From assembly GCA_020723485.1 (NCBI GenBank), contig DYIU01000001.1, positions 1,035,392-1,099,391 on the forward strand: DNA of 64,000 nucleotides. Direction: 5' to 3'. A program made the position numbers and the translations under genes. Position 1 is the stretch's first letter, and every line of letters starts with the position of its first letter. Source of the stretch: Acidimicrobium ferrooxidans (GTDB lineage: Bacteria > Actinomycetota > Geothermincolia > Fen-727 > Anoxymicrobiaceae). The notes below the pieces were generated by a model. It did not search any database, was not told the origin of the DNA, and was given only the letters and a program-made list of their open reading frames with translations. Shown piece after piece: positions 9,511-16,916 of this stretch.

Positions 9511-9532
9511 GCGGCCCGTTCCCACTGCCCAG

Positions 9533-9549
9533 CCCCGGTCCCGCCGGGG
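9533..9549. terminator. Putative hairpin between convergent genes
   Basis: CCCCGG and CCGGGG pair around the loop TCCCG between the stop codons of two convergent genes. No T-run follows, so function as a terminator is only a suggestion from position. Confidence 0.35.
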
Positions 9550-9555
9550 TGCTCC

Positions 9556-10023
9556 TCAGGCGCCGCCGGAGTCCGTCAGCAGCCTGGCGGGTTTCCCCGC
9601 CTGGTACTTGACGGTCCCGCTCCGGCGCCACTCGCCTTTCGAATAGAGCGAATACCTCATCCTGTCCCTGGAGATCGGCGCGAACGAGCAGAATGACTGC
9701 TCCCCCAGCCTGTACAGGTATATGGAGCTTATCTGGTCTTTCGAGAGGGTCTTGAAGTCAGGCATGGCCTGTCCACTGTAGACCACCCACCTTATGCCGG
9801 GGTAGTCCTCGTTGAGCCGTGGCACGTCCAGTCGATACGGGTTCTCCATGAGGGCAAGACTAAGGGCCTGCTCCGCCTCGCTCCAGTTGCTCTGTGCCGC
9901 GACTGTCCGGGCTTTTGACACGGCTCGCGAGGCCATCGGCACGGCGACTGCGCAGATAGCGGCAACGATGATGATGACGATCAGGAACTCTGCCAGCCGC
10001 CTGAACCATGACTTGATCTCCAC
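9556..10023 (-). CDS. Type IV pilin-like or single-anchor secreted protein
   Basis: The 155-residue protein has a short basic N-terminus followed by LAEFLIVIIIVAAICAVAVP and an amphipathic helix (ASRAVSKARTVAAQSNWSEA). This has the shape of a type IV pilin alpha-1 helix, with a glutamate near the usual position 5, but the canonical Gly before the cleavage site is missing. The globular part is not recognised. GTG at 10023 is five bases from AAGGAGG; a second GTG at 10029 lies too close to that site. No other pilus genes are present nearby. Confidence 0.65.
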   Translation of the reverse strand: MEIKSWFRRLAEFLIVIIIVAAICAVAVPMASRAVSKARTVAAQSNWSEAEQALSLALMENPYRLDVPRLNEDYPGIRWVVYSGQAMPDFKTLSKDQISSIYLYRLGEQSFCSFAPISRDRMRYSLYSKGEWRRSGTVKYQAGKPARLLTDSGGA

Positions 10024-10258
10024 ACGCACCTCCTTCCACTCCGGGCGGAGTTTCGACTCCGCGACAGCCGTTTACGCTCAAGTAGTCGGCTGCCGGGCGG
10101 GGCCGGCGATGGAGCGGCCCGTTCAATAGGGGAATGCTGCCACCCGTATGGGGGATTTCCTCATGGTTCGAGCCGGTGAGCCGACCATCACCCGTTTGCG
10201 TGCTCCGGCCGCGAGGCAGCGTGAGCATGCGGCATTCGTACGAGATGCCAGCGGCCTG

Positions 10259-10267
10259 TGCTAGAAT
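10259..10267 (+). promoter_or_regulatory. Extended -10 promoter candidate
   Basis: TGCTAGAAT matches an extended -10 (TGN plus TAGAAT) 33 bases before the ATG of the epimerase gene. No -35 matching TTGACA is evident. The same TAGAAT form recurs before other genes in this window. Confidence 0.45.
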
Positions 10268-10299
10268 CGCGGCACCGAAAAAGGCAAACGGGGTCGGAC

Positions 10300-11253
10300 A
10301 TGAGGCTGTTCATCACGGGGGCGTCGGGATACCTGGGCGGGCTCGTCTGCAGGGCTCTCGAGGACGACCCGTCAGTCGACGAGATCGTGGGCATCGACGT
10401 GGCGCCGCCGCAGGACGCTACGGCGAAGCTCGTCTTTCACCGGCGGGACGTCCGGGAACCCGGCATAAGAGAGCTGATGGCCGGTTGCGACGCGTGCCTG
10501 CACATGGCGTTCGTCCTTGACGAGATAAAGGACAAGGAGAAGACCCACGACATAAACATCAACGGGTCCAGGAACGTGTTCCACTCCTGCCTGGATGCCG
10601 GGGTCGGCTGGATAATCCAGCTCTCGTCCATGGCCGCCTTCGGCCCGCATCCGGACAATCCCGTGCCGCTCACCGAGGAGCACTACCCGCGTGGGGCGCC
10701 GGACGTCTACTACTGCTACGGCAAGGCGGAACTCGAGCACTACCTGAGCTGGCTCTCAGCCAGGCACTCCGGGTTGGACGTGACGGTCCTGCGCCCCACC
10801 GTCATCCTGGGGGAGAACATAGACAACACGGTGTCCTGGCTCTTCCAGGGCAGGGTGGCGATGCGGATAAAGGGGCACGACTCGCTTGCCCAGTACGTCC
10901 ACGAGGACGATTTCGCGAGCGCCGTGCGGGTTATCCTGCGCGAGAGGGGGCTCGGTGCCTACCACGTGACCAACGACGACAGCATGAGCGTCTCCGAGAT
11001 GTTCCACAGGGCGGGCATCTTCGCGCCGGCGGCCCCGAAGAAGTTGCTCGAATTGTTCGCGGACATCGGTTTCGCCCTGGGTGCCGCGCCGGTCTCGAGT
11101 CACTGGATACGCATGTTCTCCGAGTCGATGGTGGGCTCGAGCGATAAGCTCAAGGCGCTCGGATGGCGGCCCACCTGGACGACGAGGGACCTGTTCGAGG
11201 AGTACATCGTCAAGCCGCGAAAGGCCGCGCGGAAACCAGGTAACTCACAATAA
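10300..11253 (+). CDS. NAD-dependent epimerase/dehydratase family protein (extended SDR)
   Basis: The 317-residue protein begins MRLFITGASGYLGG, the Rossmann GXXGXXG site of extended short-chain dehydrogenases. The catalytic YXXXK appears as YCYGK near residue 140, and VLRPTVILG follows as in sugar-nucleotide epimerases and related reductases. The exact substrate is unknown. ATG at 10300 is chosen because homologues begin at the Rossmann strand; an in-frame GTG at 10258 would add 14 residues and overlap the promoter. Confidence 0.87.
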   Translation: MRLFITGASGYLGGLVCRALEDDPSVDEIVGIDVAPPQDATAKLVFHRRDVREPGIRELMAGCDACLHMAFVLDEIKDKEKTHDININGSRNVFHSCLDAGVGWIIQLSSMAAFGPHPDNPVPLTEEHYPRGAPDVYYCYGKAELEHYLSWLSARHSGLDVTVLRPTVILGENIDNTVSWLFQGRVAMRIKGHDSLAQYVHEDDFASAVRVILRERGLGAYHVTNDDSMSVSEMFHRAGIFAPAAPKKLLELFADIGFALGAAPVSSHWIRMFSESMVGSSDKLKALGWRPTWTTRDLFEEYIVKPRKAARKPGNSQ

Positions 11254-11284
11254 CGGTCGGAGCCGGGGCGTTTCGCCCTGACCG
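11254..11284 (+). terminator. Hairpin between epimerase and DUF488 genes
   Basis: CGGTC/GACCG outer and GGGCG/CGCCC inner stems close on a TTT loop directly after the epimerase gene. No T-run follows; the downstream bases form the ribosome site of the next gene. It may attenuate read-through or protect the upstream mRNA end. Confidence 0.4.
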
Positions 11285-11287
11285 GGG

Positions 11288-11647
11288 GTGACAGCGGTGA
11301 TCACGACAGAGCGCGTGTACGGAAGCCCGCGGGGCGGGGGAGGGTTCAGGATACTGGTCGACAGGATGTGGCCGAGGGGCATGAAGAAAGAGGATGTTCG
11401 AGCCGACCTGTGGGCGAAGGAAGCGGCCCCAAGCAACGAGCTGCGGAAGTGGTACGGCCACGACCCGGCAAAGTGGTCCGAGTTCAGGAAGAGGTATTTC
11501 AAGGAGCTGGACAGGCACCAGGATGCTGTCCGCCCGATCGAGGACAGGGTGAGGTCCGGCGACGTGGTGCTGCTCTTCGGGTCGAAGGAAGAGAAATACA
11601 ACAACGCGACCGCTCTCAAGGAGTACCTGGAAAAGCGGTTAGGGTAG
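11288..11647 (+). CDS. DUF488 family protein
   Basis: This 119-residue protein carries the conserved DUF488 landmarks RILVDRMWPRGMKKE, LRKWYGHDPAKWSEF and VVLLFGSKEEKYNNA. The family is small, soluble and widespread; its biochemical role is unsettled. GTG at 11288 lies very close to the GGGGG ribosome site; GTG at 11297 has better spacing and may be the true start, removing three residues. Confidence 0.85.
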   Translation: MTAVITTERVYGSPRGGGGFRILVDRMWPRGMKKEDVRADLWAKEAAPSNELRKWYGHDPAKWSEFRKRYFKELDRHQDAVRPIEDRVRSGDVVLLFGSKEEKYNNATALKEYLEKRLG

Positions 11648-11732
11648 GAACCCCCGTCACCGCCCAGGACTCGTGGCGCTCCTGCCGTATTCCAACCAGT
11701 CTGCGCTGGAATCGATATTCGGAACAGAGGTA

Positions 11733-12020
11733 TCAGTAACGGTACGCCGAGCCACCCCCGCCGCCGCCGAAGTCGGACCTGCGGGGCCGCGCCTCGTTGA
11801 CCTTGACAGCCCGACCATCGAGGTCTTTGCCGTCCAGGCCAGCAATAGCCGCCTTGGCCTCATCGTCGTTTGGCATCTCAACGAAACCGAAGCCCCTTGA
11901 CCGGTTCGTATTACGGTCGATGATGACCTCGGCCGAATTGACCGCACCGAACTGCTCGAAGGCGGCCTGCAGCCCGTCGTTGTCAGTCGAGTAGCTCAGA
12001 TTGCCGACGTATATCTTCAC
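11733..12020 (-). CDS. RRM-domain RNA-binding protein (cold-inducible type)
   Basis: The 95-residue protein is a single RNA recognition motif: RNP2 as IYVGNLSY (residues 3-10), RNP1 as RGFGFVEM (about 42-49), followed by a short glycine-rich tail (GGGGGG). Such proteins occur in cyanobacteria and some other bacteria, where they bind RNA and often respond to cold. ATG at 12020 follows GGGGGGAGGTG. The leader carries a hairpin plus T-run just before that ribosome site, suggesting control by early termination. Confidence 0.93.
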   Translation of the reverse strand: MKIYVGNLSYSTDNDGLQAAFEQFGAVNSAEVIIDRNTNRSRGFGFVEMPNDDEAKAAIAGLDGKDLDGRAVKVNEARPRRSDFGGGGGGSAYRY

Positions 12021-12040
12021 TCGTTTGCACCTCCCCCCCT

Positions 12041-12072
12041 AAAAAAGAACCCGAGGATACGGTCTCCTCGGG
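12041..12072 (-). terminator. Intrinsic terminator in the leader of the RRM gene (attenuator candidate)
   Basis: Read on the minus strand, CCCGAGGA and TCCTCGGG form a perfect 8-base stem around a 7-base loop, followed by TTCTTTTTT. The structure ends just before the AGGGGGGAGG ribosome site of the RRM gene and after the extended -10 at 12115-12123. A full terminator between promoter and ribosome site of the same gene implies conditional read-through. Confidence 0.75.
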
Positions 12073-12114
12073 ACAAGTCCAAAACCTTTCTCGAACGCCG
12101 ATCACACTCGAAAA

Positions 12115-12123
12115 ATTATAGCA
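12115..12123 (-). promoter_or_regulatory. Extended -10 promoter of the RRM gene
   Basis: On the minus strand TGCTATAAT is a perfect extended -10. A TTGACA lies only 13 bases upstream, too close for a standard -35, so the TG extension probably compensates. The predicted leader is about 88 nt. Confidence 0.6.
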
Positions 12124-12223
12124 GATAGAAAACTGTCAAGATACAAGGAGCCCCTCCTGGTGATTCGGGCATTATCGGTCGGCGGGTGTAAGATATATGT
12201 GGAGCTCGCGAGAGGAGGTGGCG

Positions 12224-12799
12224 ATGCCCAGGCCCAGGTCGCCTGAGGAGATGAGGAAGGCAATCGCGAAGAACCTGCCGTCCAAGACGGGCAGGAGCTT
12301 CGAGGAATGGGTGCGGCTTGCAAGGGCCGAGGGGCCCGATGGCCGCCGGGGGAAGGAAGCCTGGCTCAAGAGCGAGCACGGCCTCGGTGGGGCGACGGCT
12401 ATGTTCATTGCCAGTGAAGCGGAAAGGCCGAAGGGTTACAGGGCCCCCACCCGAAAGCAGCTCCTGGACGCGCAGTACTCGGGTCCAAAGGTCGCGCTAA
12501 AGCCGATTTACGACAGGCTGGCGAGGGCGGTGGAAGCGCTCGGACAGGACGCCGTCGTGGACCCGCGCAAGACCTACGTTTCGCTCAACCGCACAAAACA
12601 ATTCGGGATAATCCAGGCGCGGACCAGGACAAGGGTGGACCTCGGGCTGGTCCTCCCCGGGGTAAAGCCGACGAAGCGGCTGCTGGAGGCCGGCTCGTTC
12701 GGTTCAGAGCGTACAACGCACAGGGTGGAGCTCAAGAGCCCGGAAGACATCGACGACCAGGTCAGGAAATGGCTCAAGAAAGCCTACGACAACGCATGA
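12224..12799 (+). CDS. DUF4287/DUF5655 domain protein
   Basis: The 191-residue protein has an N-terminal DUF4287-like part (MRKAIAKNLPSKTGRSFEEW, WLKSEHGLGGATAMFI) and a C-terminal DUF5655-like part (VDPRKTYVSLNRTKQFGIIQ, RVDLGLVLPG). These two domains are commonly found together in small proteins of unknown role. ATG at 12224 follows GAGGAGGTGGCG, a strong site, in preference to an upstream in-frame ATG. It lies divergent from the RRM gene. Confidence 0.85.
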   Translation: MPRPRSPEEMRKAIAKNLPSKTGRSFEEWVRLARAEGPDGRRGKEAWLKSEHGLGGATAMFIASEAERPKGYRAPTRKQLLDAQYSGPKVALKPIYDRLARAVEALGQDAVVDPRKTYVSLNRTKQFGIIQARTRTRVDLGLVLPGVKPTKRLLEAGSFGSERTTHRVELKSPEDIDDQVRKWLKKAYDNA

Positions 12800-12807
12800 C
12801 CCCGGGA

Positions 12808-13665
12808 TTAAAGCGAGGTCTCGACGTCGCGATAGTGGATGAGCTCGCTGTACCCTAGCCCCGAGAACCCGCCCTTGGAGGTCCTCGCATCGCGGGTCCA
12901 GCTCGTAATGACCTTCAGCCCCATCCTCCCCGCGAGCACCCAGGCGTAAGCCATCGCGTTGGTCTGTCCGTCGACCAGTATCGCACCGTACCCCTGCTCG
13001 GAGATGTCGAGCAGGCGGTCGCGGACCTCCTCGAGGACGTCAGCTTCTCCCCACTCGTCCGCGCCGGGCTCTACGAACGGGGCGAGCGGCTCCGGGGAGA
13101 TGTCGAACCCGAGCGTCCGCCACTCGCTCTGCAGGCCCGACTGGTCCTCGAGCGTGAAGTTCGCGAGCCTCAGTATCTGGCGCCATACGCGCGCCCCTTC
13201 GGAGGACAGGTGGACGAGGAAGGTGCCGTCGAATCCGTAATCGCCCGGCGCGCCGTGGCCCGGCTCGACCACGTCGGAGTCGGAGGCCGTGGGTTCGATA
13301 TCCAGAAGCGACTCGCCTGGGAGCTCTCGCCCCTCCACCGCGTCGCATATCTCCTCCGGCCAGTCGTCGGGTTGCACCTCTTCCCACTCTCCGTGGACCA
13401 CCGCGGTCTTCCTCCCGCGCTTCTCCTTGACCCTGACCACCAGCTGGGGATGCGCCCTGGGGCCGACGGTCGAGGCCCTTTCGGTCCAACTCTCGTAGCG
13501 GTCGACCACGAACTCCTCGTCCGCGCCGCGGTCATAGGCGACGATGACGTATCCTCCCTGCTCGGGGTCCACCTTGATCTCGAGGATGTCGACCATGGGG
13601 TTCTCGTCCTCGATCTGCCTTGCGAGCCTCTCGGCGTCTTCCTTGAATAGACCTTCCGGTGACAT
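12808..13665 (-). CDS. Hypothetical protein
   Basis: ATG at 13665 has GGGAGGC upstream and gives 285 acidic, soluble residues. Upstream codons are in frame but lack a ribosome site. No motif is recognised. The N-terminal part (VDILEIKVDPEQGGYVIVAY) looks like an alpha/beta domain; the C-terminal 90 residues (RLLDISEQGYGAILVDGQTN onward) look like a second compact domain. It is divergent from the ligase-Ku-polymerase operon, with 240 bases between. Confidence 0.7.
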   Translation of the reverse strand: MSPEGLFKEDAERLARQIEDENPMVDILEIKVDPEQGGYVIVAYDRGADEEFVVDRYESWTERASTVGPRAHPQLVVRVKEKRGRKTAVVHGEWEEVQPDDWPEEICDAVEGRELPGESLLDIEPTASDSDVVEPGHGAPGDYGFDGTFLVHLSSEGARVWRQILRLANFTLEDQSGLQSEWRTLGFDISPEPLAPFVEPGADEWGEADVLEEVRDRLLDISEQGYGAILVDGQTNAMAYAWVLAGRMGLKVITSWTRDARTSKGGFSGLGYSELIHYRDVETSL

Positions 13666-13854
13666 TGCGCCTCCCGTGATTCCCACCATGACCGGTTCGA
13701 AAGGCGCGCCCGCGCGTTGAGCACGCCTGCGAAGAACCGGACCACCTTGGGTCAACATTCGGTGCCGCGGGCTGAAACCCTGCGCGCCGGTCAGAGCGTC
13801 GCGGCGCCGGGCCGCACTCGCGGCTCCACGGTCCAAGGGTCTTCCCACTACCTG

Positions 13855-13888
13855 TAGAATAGCACTAGGCGGTGCCGCAATGCCTAGT
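13855..13888 (+). promoter_or_regulatory. Promoter and inverted repeat before the NHEJ operon
   Basis: TAGAAT (13855-13860) is a -10 candidate. It is followed at the expected start point by ACTAGGC (13864-13870) and GCCTAGT (13882-13888), a perfect 7-base inverted repeat with an 11-base spacer. A protein bound there would block initiation or elongation into the ligase gene. No -35 is clear. Confidence 0.4.
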
Positions 13889-13905
13889 ATGAAAGGGTCC
13901 ACGAG

Positions 13906-14925
13906 TTGGAACGCCCGTCATCCAGGGGGGCCGGAAAGCACGAGCCCATGCCCCGTCACGTGACTCCCATGCTCGCGACGCTCTCGACAATGCCGGACAG
14001 GCAGGACGACTTTGCCTTCGAGTACAAGTGGGACGGCATTAGGGCCGTGTTCTACTCAGGCCCGGAGGGATGGCGACTCGAGACCCGCAACCTCAAGGAC
14101 GTGACGGTCGCCTTCCCCGAGCTGGGACCGCTGCATGCCCGGCTTGGGGACGCGGGTGCCGTCCTGGACGGGGAGGTGGTGGCCCTGGACCGCGGGGGCG
14201 AGCCGAGCTTCAGCCTTCTCCAGCACCGCCTCGGAGTCGTAGATGGCGGCTCGGCGGAGAGGCTGTCCAGGGATATCCCTGTAACCTACATGATATTCGA
14301 CCTGCTGTACCGGGACGGGCGCGGCCTGATGGAGCTACCGTATGAGGAGCGCAGGCGCTTTCTCGAGGGCGAGGGCCTGGCAGGCTCCAGGTGGCAGACG
14401 CCTCCCTCGAACGTCGGCGAAGGTGAGGCGATGTTTGAGGCTGCGCGGTCCAACCATCTCGAAGGGGTGGTCGCGAAGCGGCTGGGGAGCCCGTACAGGC
14501 CCGGGGAGCGGACGCGCGACTGGCTCAAGGTCAAGCTCGTCAAGCGCCAGGAGTTCGTGCTGGGTGGCTGGGTCCCTCTCTCGACGGGAGCCCGCGGGCT
14601 CGGTGCCATCCTGGTCGGCTACTACGAGGACGCCCCGGGAGTCAGTAGAGGGCGGCCGCGCCTGGTGTACGCCGGCAAGGTGGGGACCGGCTTCAACGAC
14701 GCGGAGCGGGCGCGCCTGGAGGAAATGCTCGAGCGCATCCGCAGGCAAGACAGCCCATTCAGCGAAATAGAGGCGGTGAAGGGGGCGTTCTTCACCGAGC
14801 CGGAGCTCGTCGCCGAGGTCGAATTCCGGGGCTGGACCGGCACTCACAGGCTCAGGCAGCCTTCCTACAAGGGCCTGAGGCCGGACAAGGACGCCTCAGA
14901 GGTCGTGCTGGAGGAGGAAGCGTGA
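13906..14925 (+). CDS. ligD: ATP-dependent DNA ligase, LigD ligase-domain type (NHEJ)
   Basis: The 339-residue protein is the ligase part of bacterial LigD alone. The adenylated lysine is Lys 41 in FEYKWDGIRA, followed by LDGEVVALD (about 90), VVAKRLGSPY and DWLKVKLVKRQEFVLGG of the nucleotidyltransferase domain, then an OB-fold ending VEFRGWTGTHRLRQPSYKGL. It seals double-strand breaks with Ku. TTG at 13906 follows GAAAGGG; ATG at 13948 is the alternative and lacks a ribosome site. The Ku and polymerase genes follow, so the usual LigD fusion is split here. Confidence 0.93.
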   Translation: MERPSSRGAGKHEPMPRHVTPMLATLSTMPDRQDDFAFEYKWDGIRAVFYSGPEGWRLETRNLKDVTVAFPELGPLHARLGDAGAVLDGEVVALDRGGEPSFSLLQHRLGVVDGGSAERLSRDIPVTYMIFDLLYRDGRGLMELPYEERRRFLEGEGLAGSRWQTPPSNVGEGEAMFEAARSNHLEGVVAKRLGSPYRPGERTRDWLKVKLVKRQEFVLGGWVPLSTGARGLGAILVGYYEDAPGVSRGRPRLVYAGKVGTGFNDAERARLEEMLERIRRQDSPFSEIEAVKGAFFTEPELVAEVEFRGWTGTHRLRQPSYKGLRPDKDASEVVLEEEA

Positions 14926-14961
14926 GGCCGCGGGGCCGTGGTTGAAAGGAGCGTGTTCGCG

Positions 14962-15756
14962 ATGCCCAGGGCGTTGTGGAGCGGGGCGATAACTTTCGGG
15001 CTGGTGAGCATACCGGTAAAGATGTACGGGGCGGTTCGGGATATGGGGGTACACTTCCATAGGCTCCACGCCGCTGACGGGGTGCGCATCCACCAGAAGA
15101 TGGTATGCCCGGCGGACGACGAGGAAGTGCAATTCGAGGAAATAGTCAGGGGCTATGAAGTCGGACCTGACGAGTACGTGATCGTTCACGAGGAGGAGCT
15201 GGAGGCTCTTGCCCCGAAGGCCAGTCGCATCATCGAGATCCTGGATTTCGTCGACCTGGTGGAGATCGACCCGATCTACTACGAGCATCCGTACTTCCTC
15301 ATCCCGGACGAGCAGGCAGCCAGGCCATATAGCCTTCTGGTCAAGGCGATGACCGACTCGCGGAAGGTGGGCATCGGCAAGTTCGTCATGAGAAACAAGG
15401 AGTACCTGGCCGCGCTGAGGCCGCTTGATGGAGTCGTGTGCCTCGAGACCATGCACTTCGCGGACGAGGTCGTGGAGGCCGGCGAGGTGGCTGACCTTCC
15501 CGAGCAGCCTGAGCCCTCCGAGCGGGAGCTGTCCATGGCGAAGCAGTTGATCGACACGCTTGCTTCCAGTTTCGAGCCCCAGAAGTACCACGATGAGTAC
15601 CGTGAGGCGGTGATGGAACTCGTCGAGACCAAGGCGGAGGGCCAGGAATTCGTAGCCCCGCAGCCCGAGGAAGAACCCGGCAAGGTGATAGACCTGATGA
15701 GCGCCCTGGAGCAGAGCCTCACCCGTGCGAAGGAACGCAAGGAGAAGACCGGATGA
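14962..15756 (+). CDS. ku: Ku double-strand-break end-binding protein
   Basis: The 264-residue protein begins MPRALWSGAITFGLVSIPVKMY, cut here to the hallmark SGAITFGLVSIPV of bacterial Ku. HEEELEALAP, the DPIYYEHPYFL segment and SYSLLVKA-type sequences follow in order. Ku homodimers thread onto DNA ends and recruit LigD. ATG at 14962 matches family starts; an upstream GTG at 14938 is less likely. Its stop overlaps the start of the polymerase gene (ATGA), showing translational coupling. Confidence 0.96.
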   Translation: MPRALWSGAITFGLVSIPVKMYGAVRDMGVHFHRLHAADGVRIHQKMVCPADDEEVQFEEIVRGYEVGPDEYVIVHEEELEALAPKASRIIEILDFVDLVEIDPIYYEHPYFLIPDEQAARPYSLLVKAMTDSRKVGIGKFVMRNKEYLAALRPLDGVVCLETMHFADEVVEAGEVADLPEQPEPSERELSMAKQLIDTLASSFEPQKYHDEYREAVMELVETKAEGQEFVAPQPEEEPGKVIDLMSALEQSLTRAKERKEKTG

Positions 15757-16667
15757 GCAAGAAGGTGCAGACCGAGGTCGAAGGTCACAGGCTCCAGCTC
15801 TCCAACCTCGACAAGGTGCTGTACCCCGAGACCGGGTTCACAAAGGCTGAGGTTATCGATTATTACACGCGTATCGCTCCCGTGATGCTGCCGCACATAG
15901 AGGGACGCCCCGTGACCCTGAAACGCTACCCGGATGGAGTCGATGGGGAGTTCTTCTTCGAGAAGCAGTGCCCGGCGTACCACCCGGACTGGATGGATAC
16001 CGCGACTGTGGAGAGCCGCAACGAACGAGGGGAAGTGAGCTACTGCCTCGTTGACAGCGTCGCCGACCTGGTCTGGCTTGCCAACCTGGCCGCGCTCGAG
16101 CTGCACACCCTCCTCGCCCGGTCCGAGGACATCGCTCGGCCCACCTTCATCGCGTTCGACCTGGACCCGGGCCCGCCGGCTGATATCCTCGATTCGGCAT
16201 GGGCGGCGATGCGGCTCGGCGAGGTCCTGGAGGAGGCGGGCCTCGAGAGCTTCTGCAAGGTCTCCGGGGGAAAGGGCTTGCACGTCTACGTGCCCCTGAA
16301 CGTCGAGGTCGGGTTCGACGCCACCAAGCGGTTCGCCCACGCGGTGGCGCGCCTGCTCGAGAAGCGCTACCCGGAGCGGATAACCTCGGTGATGCGCAAG
16401 GCCCTGCGGAAGGACAAGGTCTTCATCGACTGGAGCCAGAACGACCCGCACAAGACGACGGTCTGCGCCTATTCGCTCCGGGCCAGGGAGCGCCCGTTCG
16501 TCTCAGCGCCTGTTACCTGGGACGAGCTGGAGGACGCCCGCAAGGGCAAGCGCGCCGGGGCCCTCAAGTTCGAGGCGTGGGAGGCGCTCGACCGCGCCCG
16601 GGATAACGGGGATCTCTTCGCCGGTGTCCTTACGTTGAAGCAGGAACTACCTGAGCTGGAAGAGTGA
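15753..16667 (+). CDS. ligD: LigD polymerase domain (archaeo-eukaryotic primase-like)
   Basis: The 304-residue protein is the stand-alone polymerase module of LigD. It begins with LSNLDKVLYPETGFTK, carries the metal-binding FDLDPG (Asp 136 and 138), the nucleotide-binding SGGKGLHVYVP, and the third-acid region VFIDWSQND. It fills gaps and adds ribonucleotides at broken ends during end joining. No 3'-phosphoesterase domain occurs here or in the ligase gene, so that activity is missing from the cluster. It overlaps the Ku gene by four bases. Confidence 0.95.
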   Translation: MSKKVQTEVEGHRLQLSNLDKVLYPETGFTKAEVIDYYTRIAPVMLPHIEGRPVTLKRYPDGVDGEFFFEKQCPAYHPDWMDTATVESRNERGEVSYCLVDSVADLVWLANLAALELHTLLARSEDIARPTFIAFDLDPGPPADILDSAWAAMRLGEVLEEAGLESFCKVSGGKGLHVYVPLNVEVGFDATKRFAHAVARLLEKRYPERITSVMRKALRKDKVFIDWSQNDPHKTTVCAYSLRARERPFVSAPVTWDELEDARKGKRAGALKFEAWEALDRARDNGDLFAGVLTLKQELPELEE

Positions 16668-16689
16668 GCCGGCCTCGCTTCTCTCCGTC

Positions 16690-16851
16690 CCCGCAGGTTT
16701 GAATCACAACAGTGGTCAGTAATTAACAATTAAATACACAATGTCTCAATATCAACAGCTCAAGCCGGAAACTCGCAGTAAAGCTGTGGGTGGTGATTAA
16801 TATTGTTGTTAGGTGAATCTATTGTAAACTGTTGTGATTCAAACCTGCGGG
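16690..16851. mobile_element. MITE-like element with perfect 24-base terminal inverted repeats
   Basis: Bases 16690-16713 and 16828-16851 are exact reverse complements (core CAGGTTTGAATCACAACAG). The 114 bases between them are AT-rich, unlike the surrounding DNA, and hold no open frame of note. Size and structure fit a non-autonomous miniature transposable element. No target-site duplication is obvious, and no matching transposase lies in the window. Confidence 0.65.
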
Positions 16852-16880
16852 ACGCTCGGCCTCGCGTCGCTTGTGAGCAA

Positions 16881-16914
16881 AAACGCAACACAGTGACCTG
16901 ACCCCGATGTTGCA
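16881..16914 (-). repeat. REP-like element, single arm
   Basis: One arm, AACGCAACACAGTGACCTGACCCC then GATGTTGCA in two parts, ends three bases before the stop codon of the CrtI-like gene. Its own ends (GCAAC and GTTGC) are inverted repeats, so a single arm could fold. Confidence 0.75.
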
Positions 16915-16916
16915 GG

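Noticed and set aside
12134..12139. TTGACA as -35 of the RRM promoter (minus strand)
   Set aside because: Only 13 bases separate it from TATAAT, too short for a standard sigma-70 promoter; the TG-extended -10 explains the promoter better.
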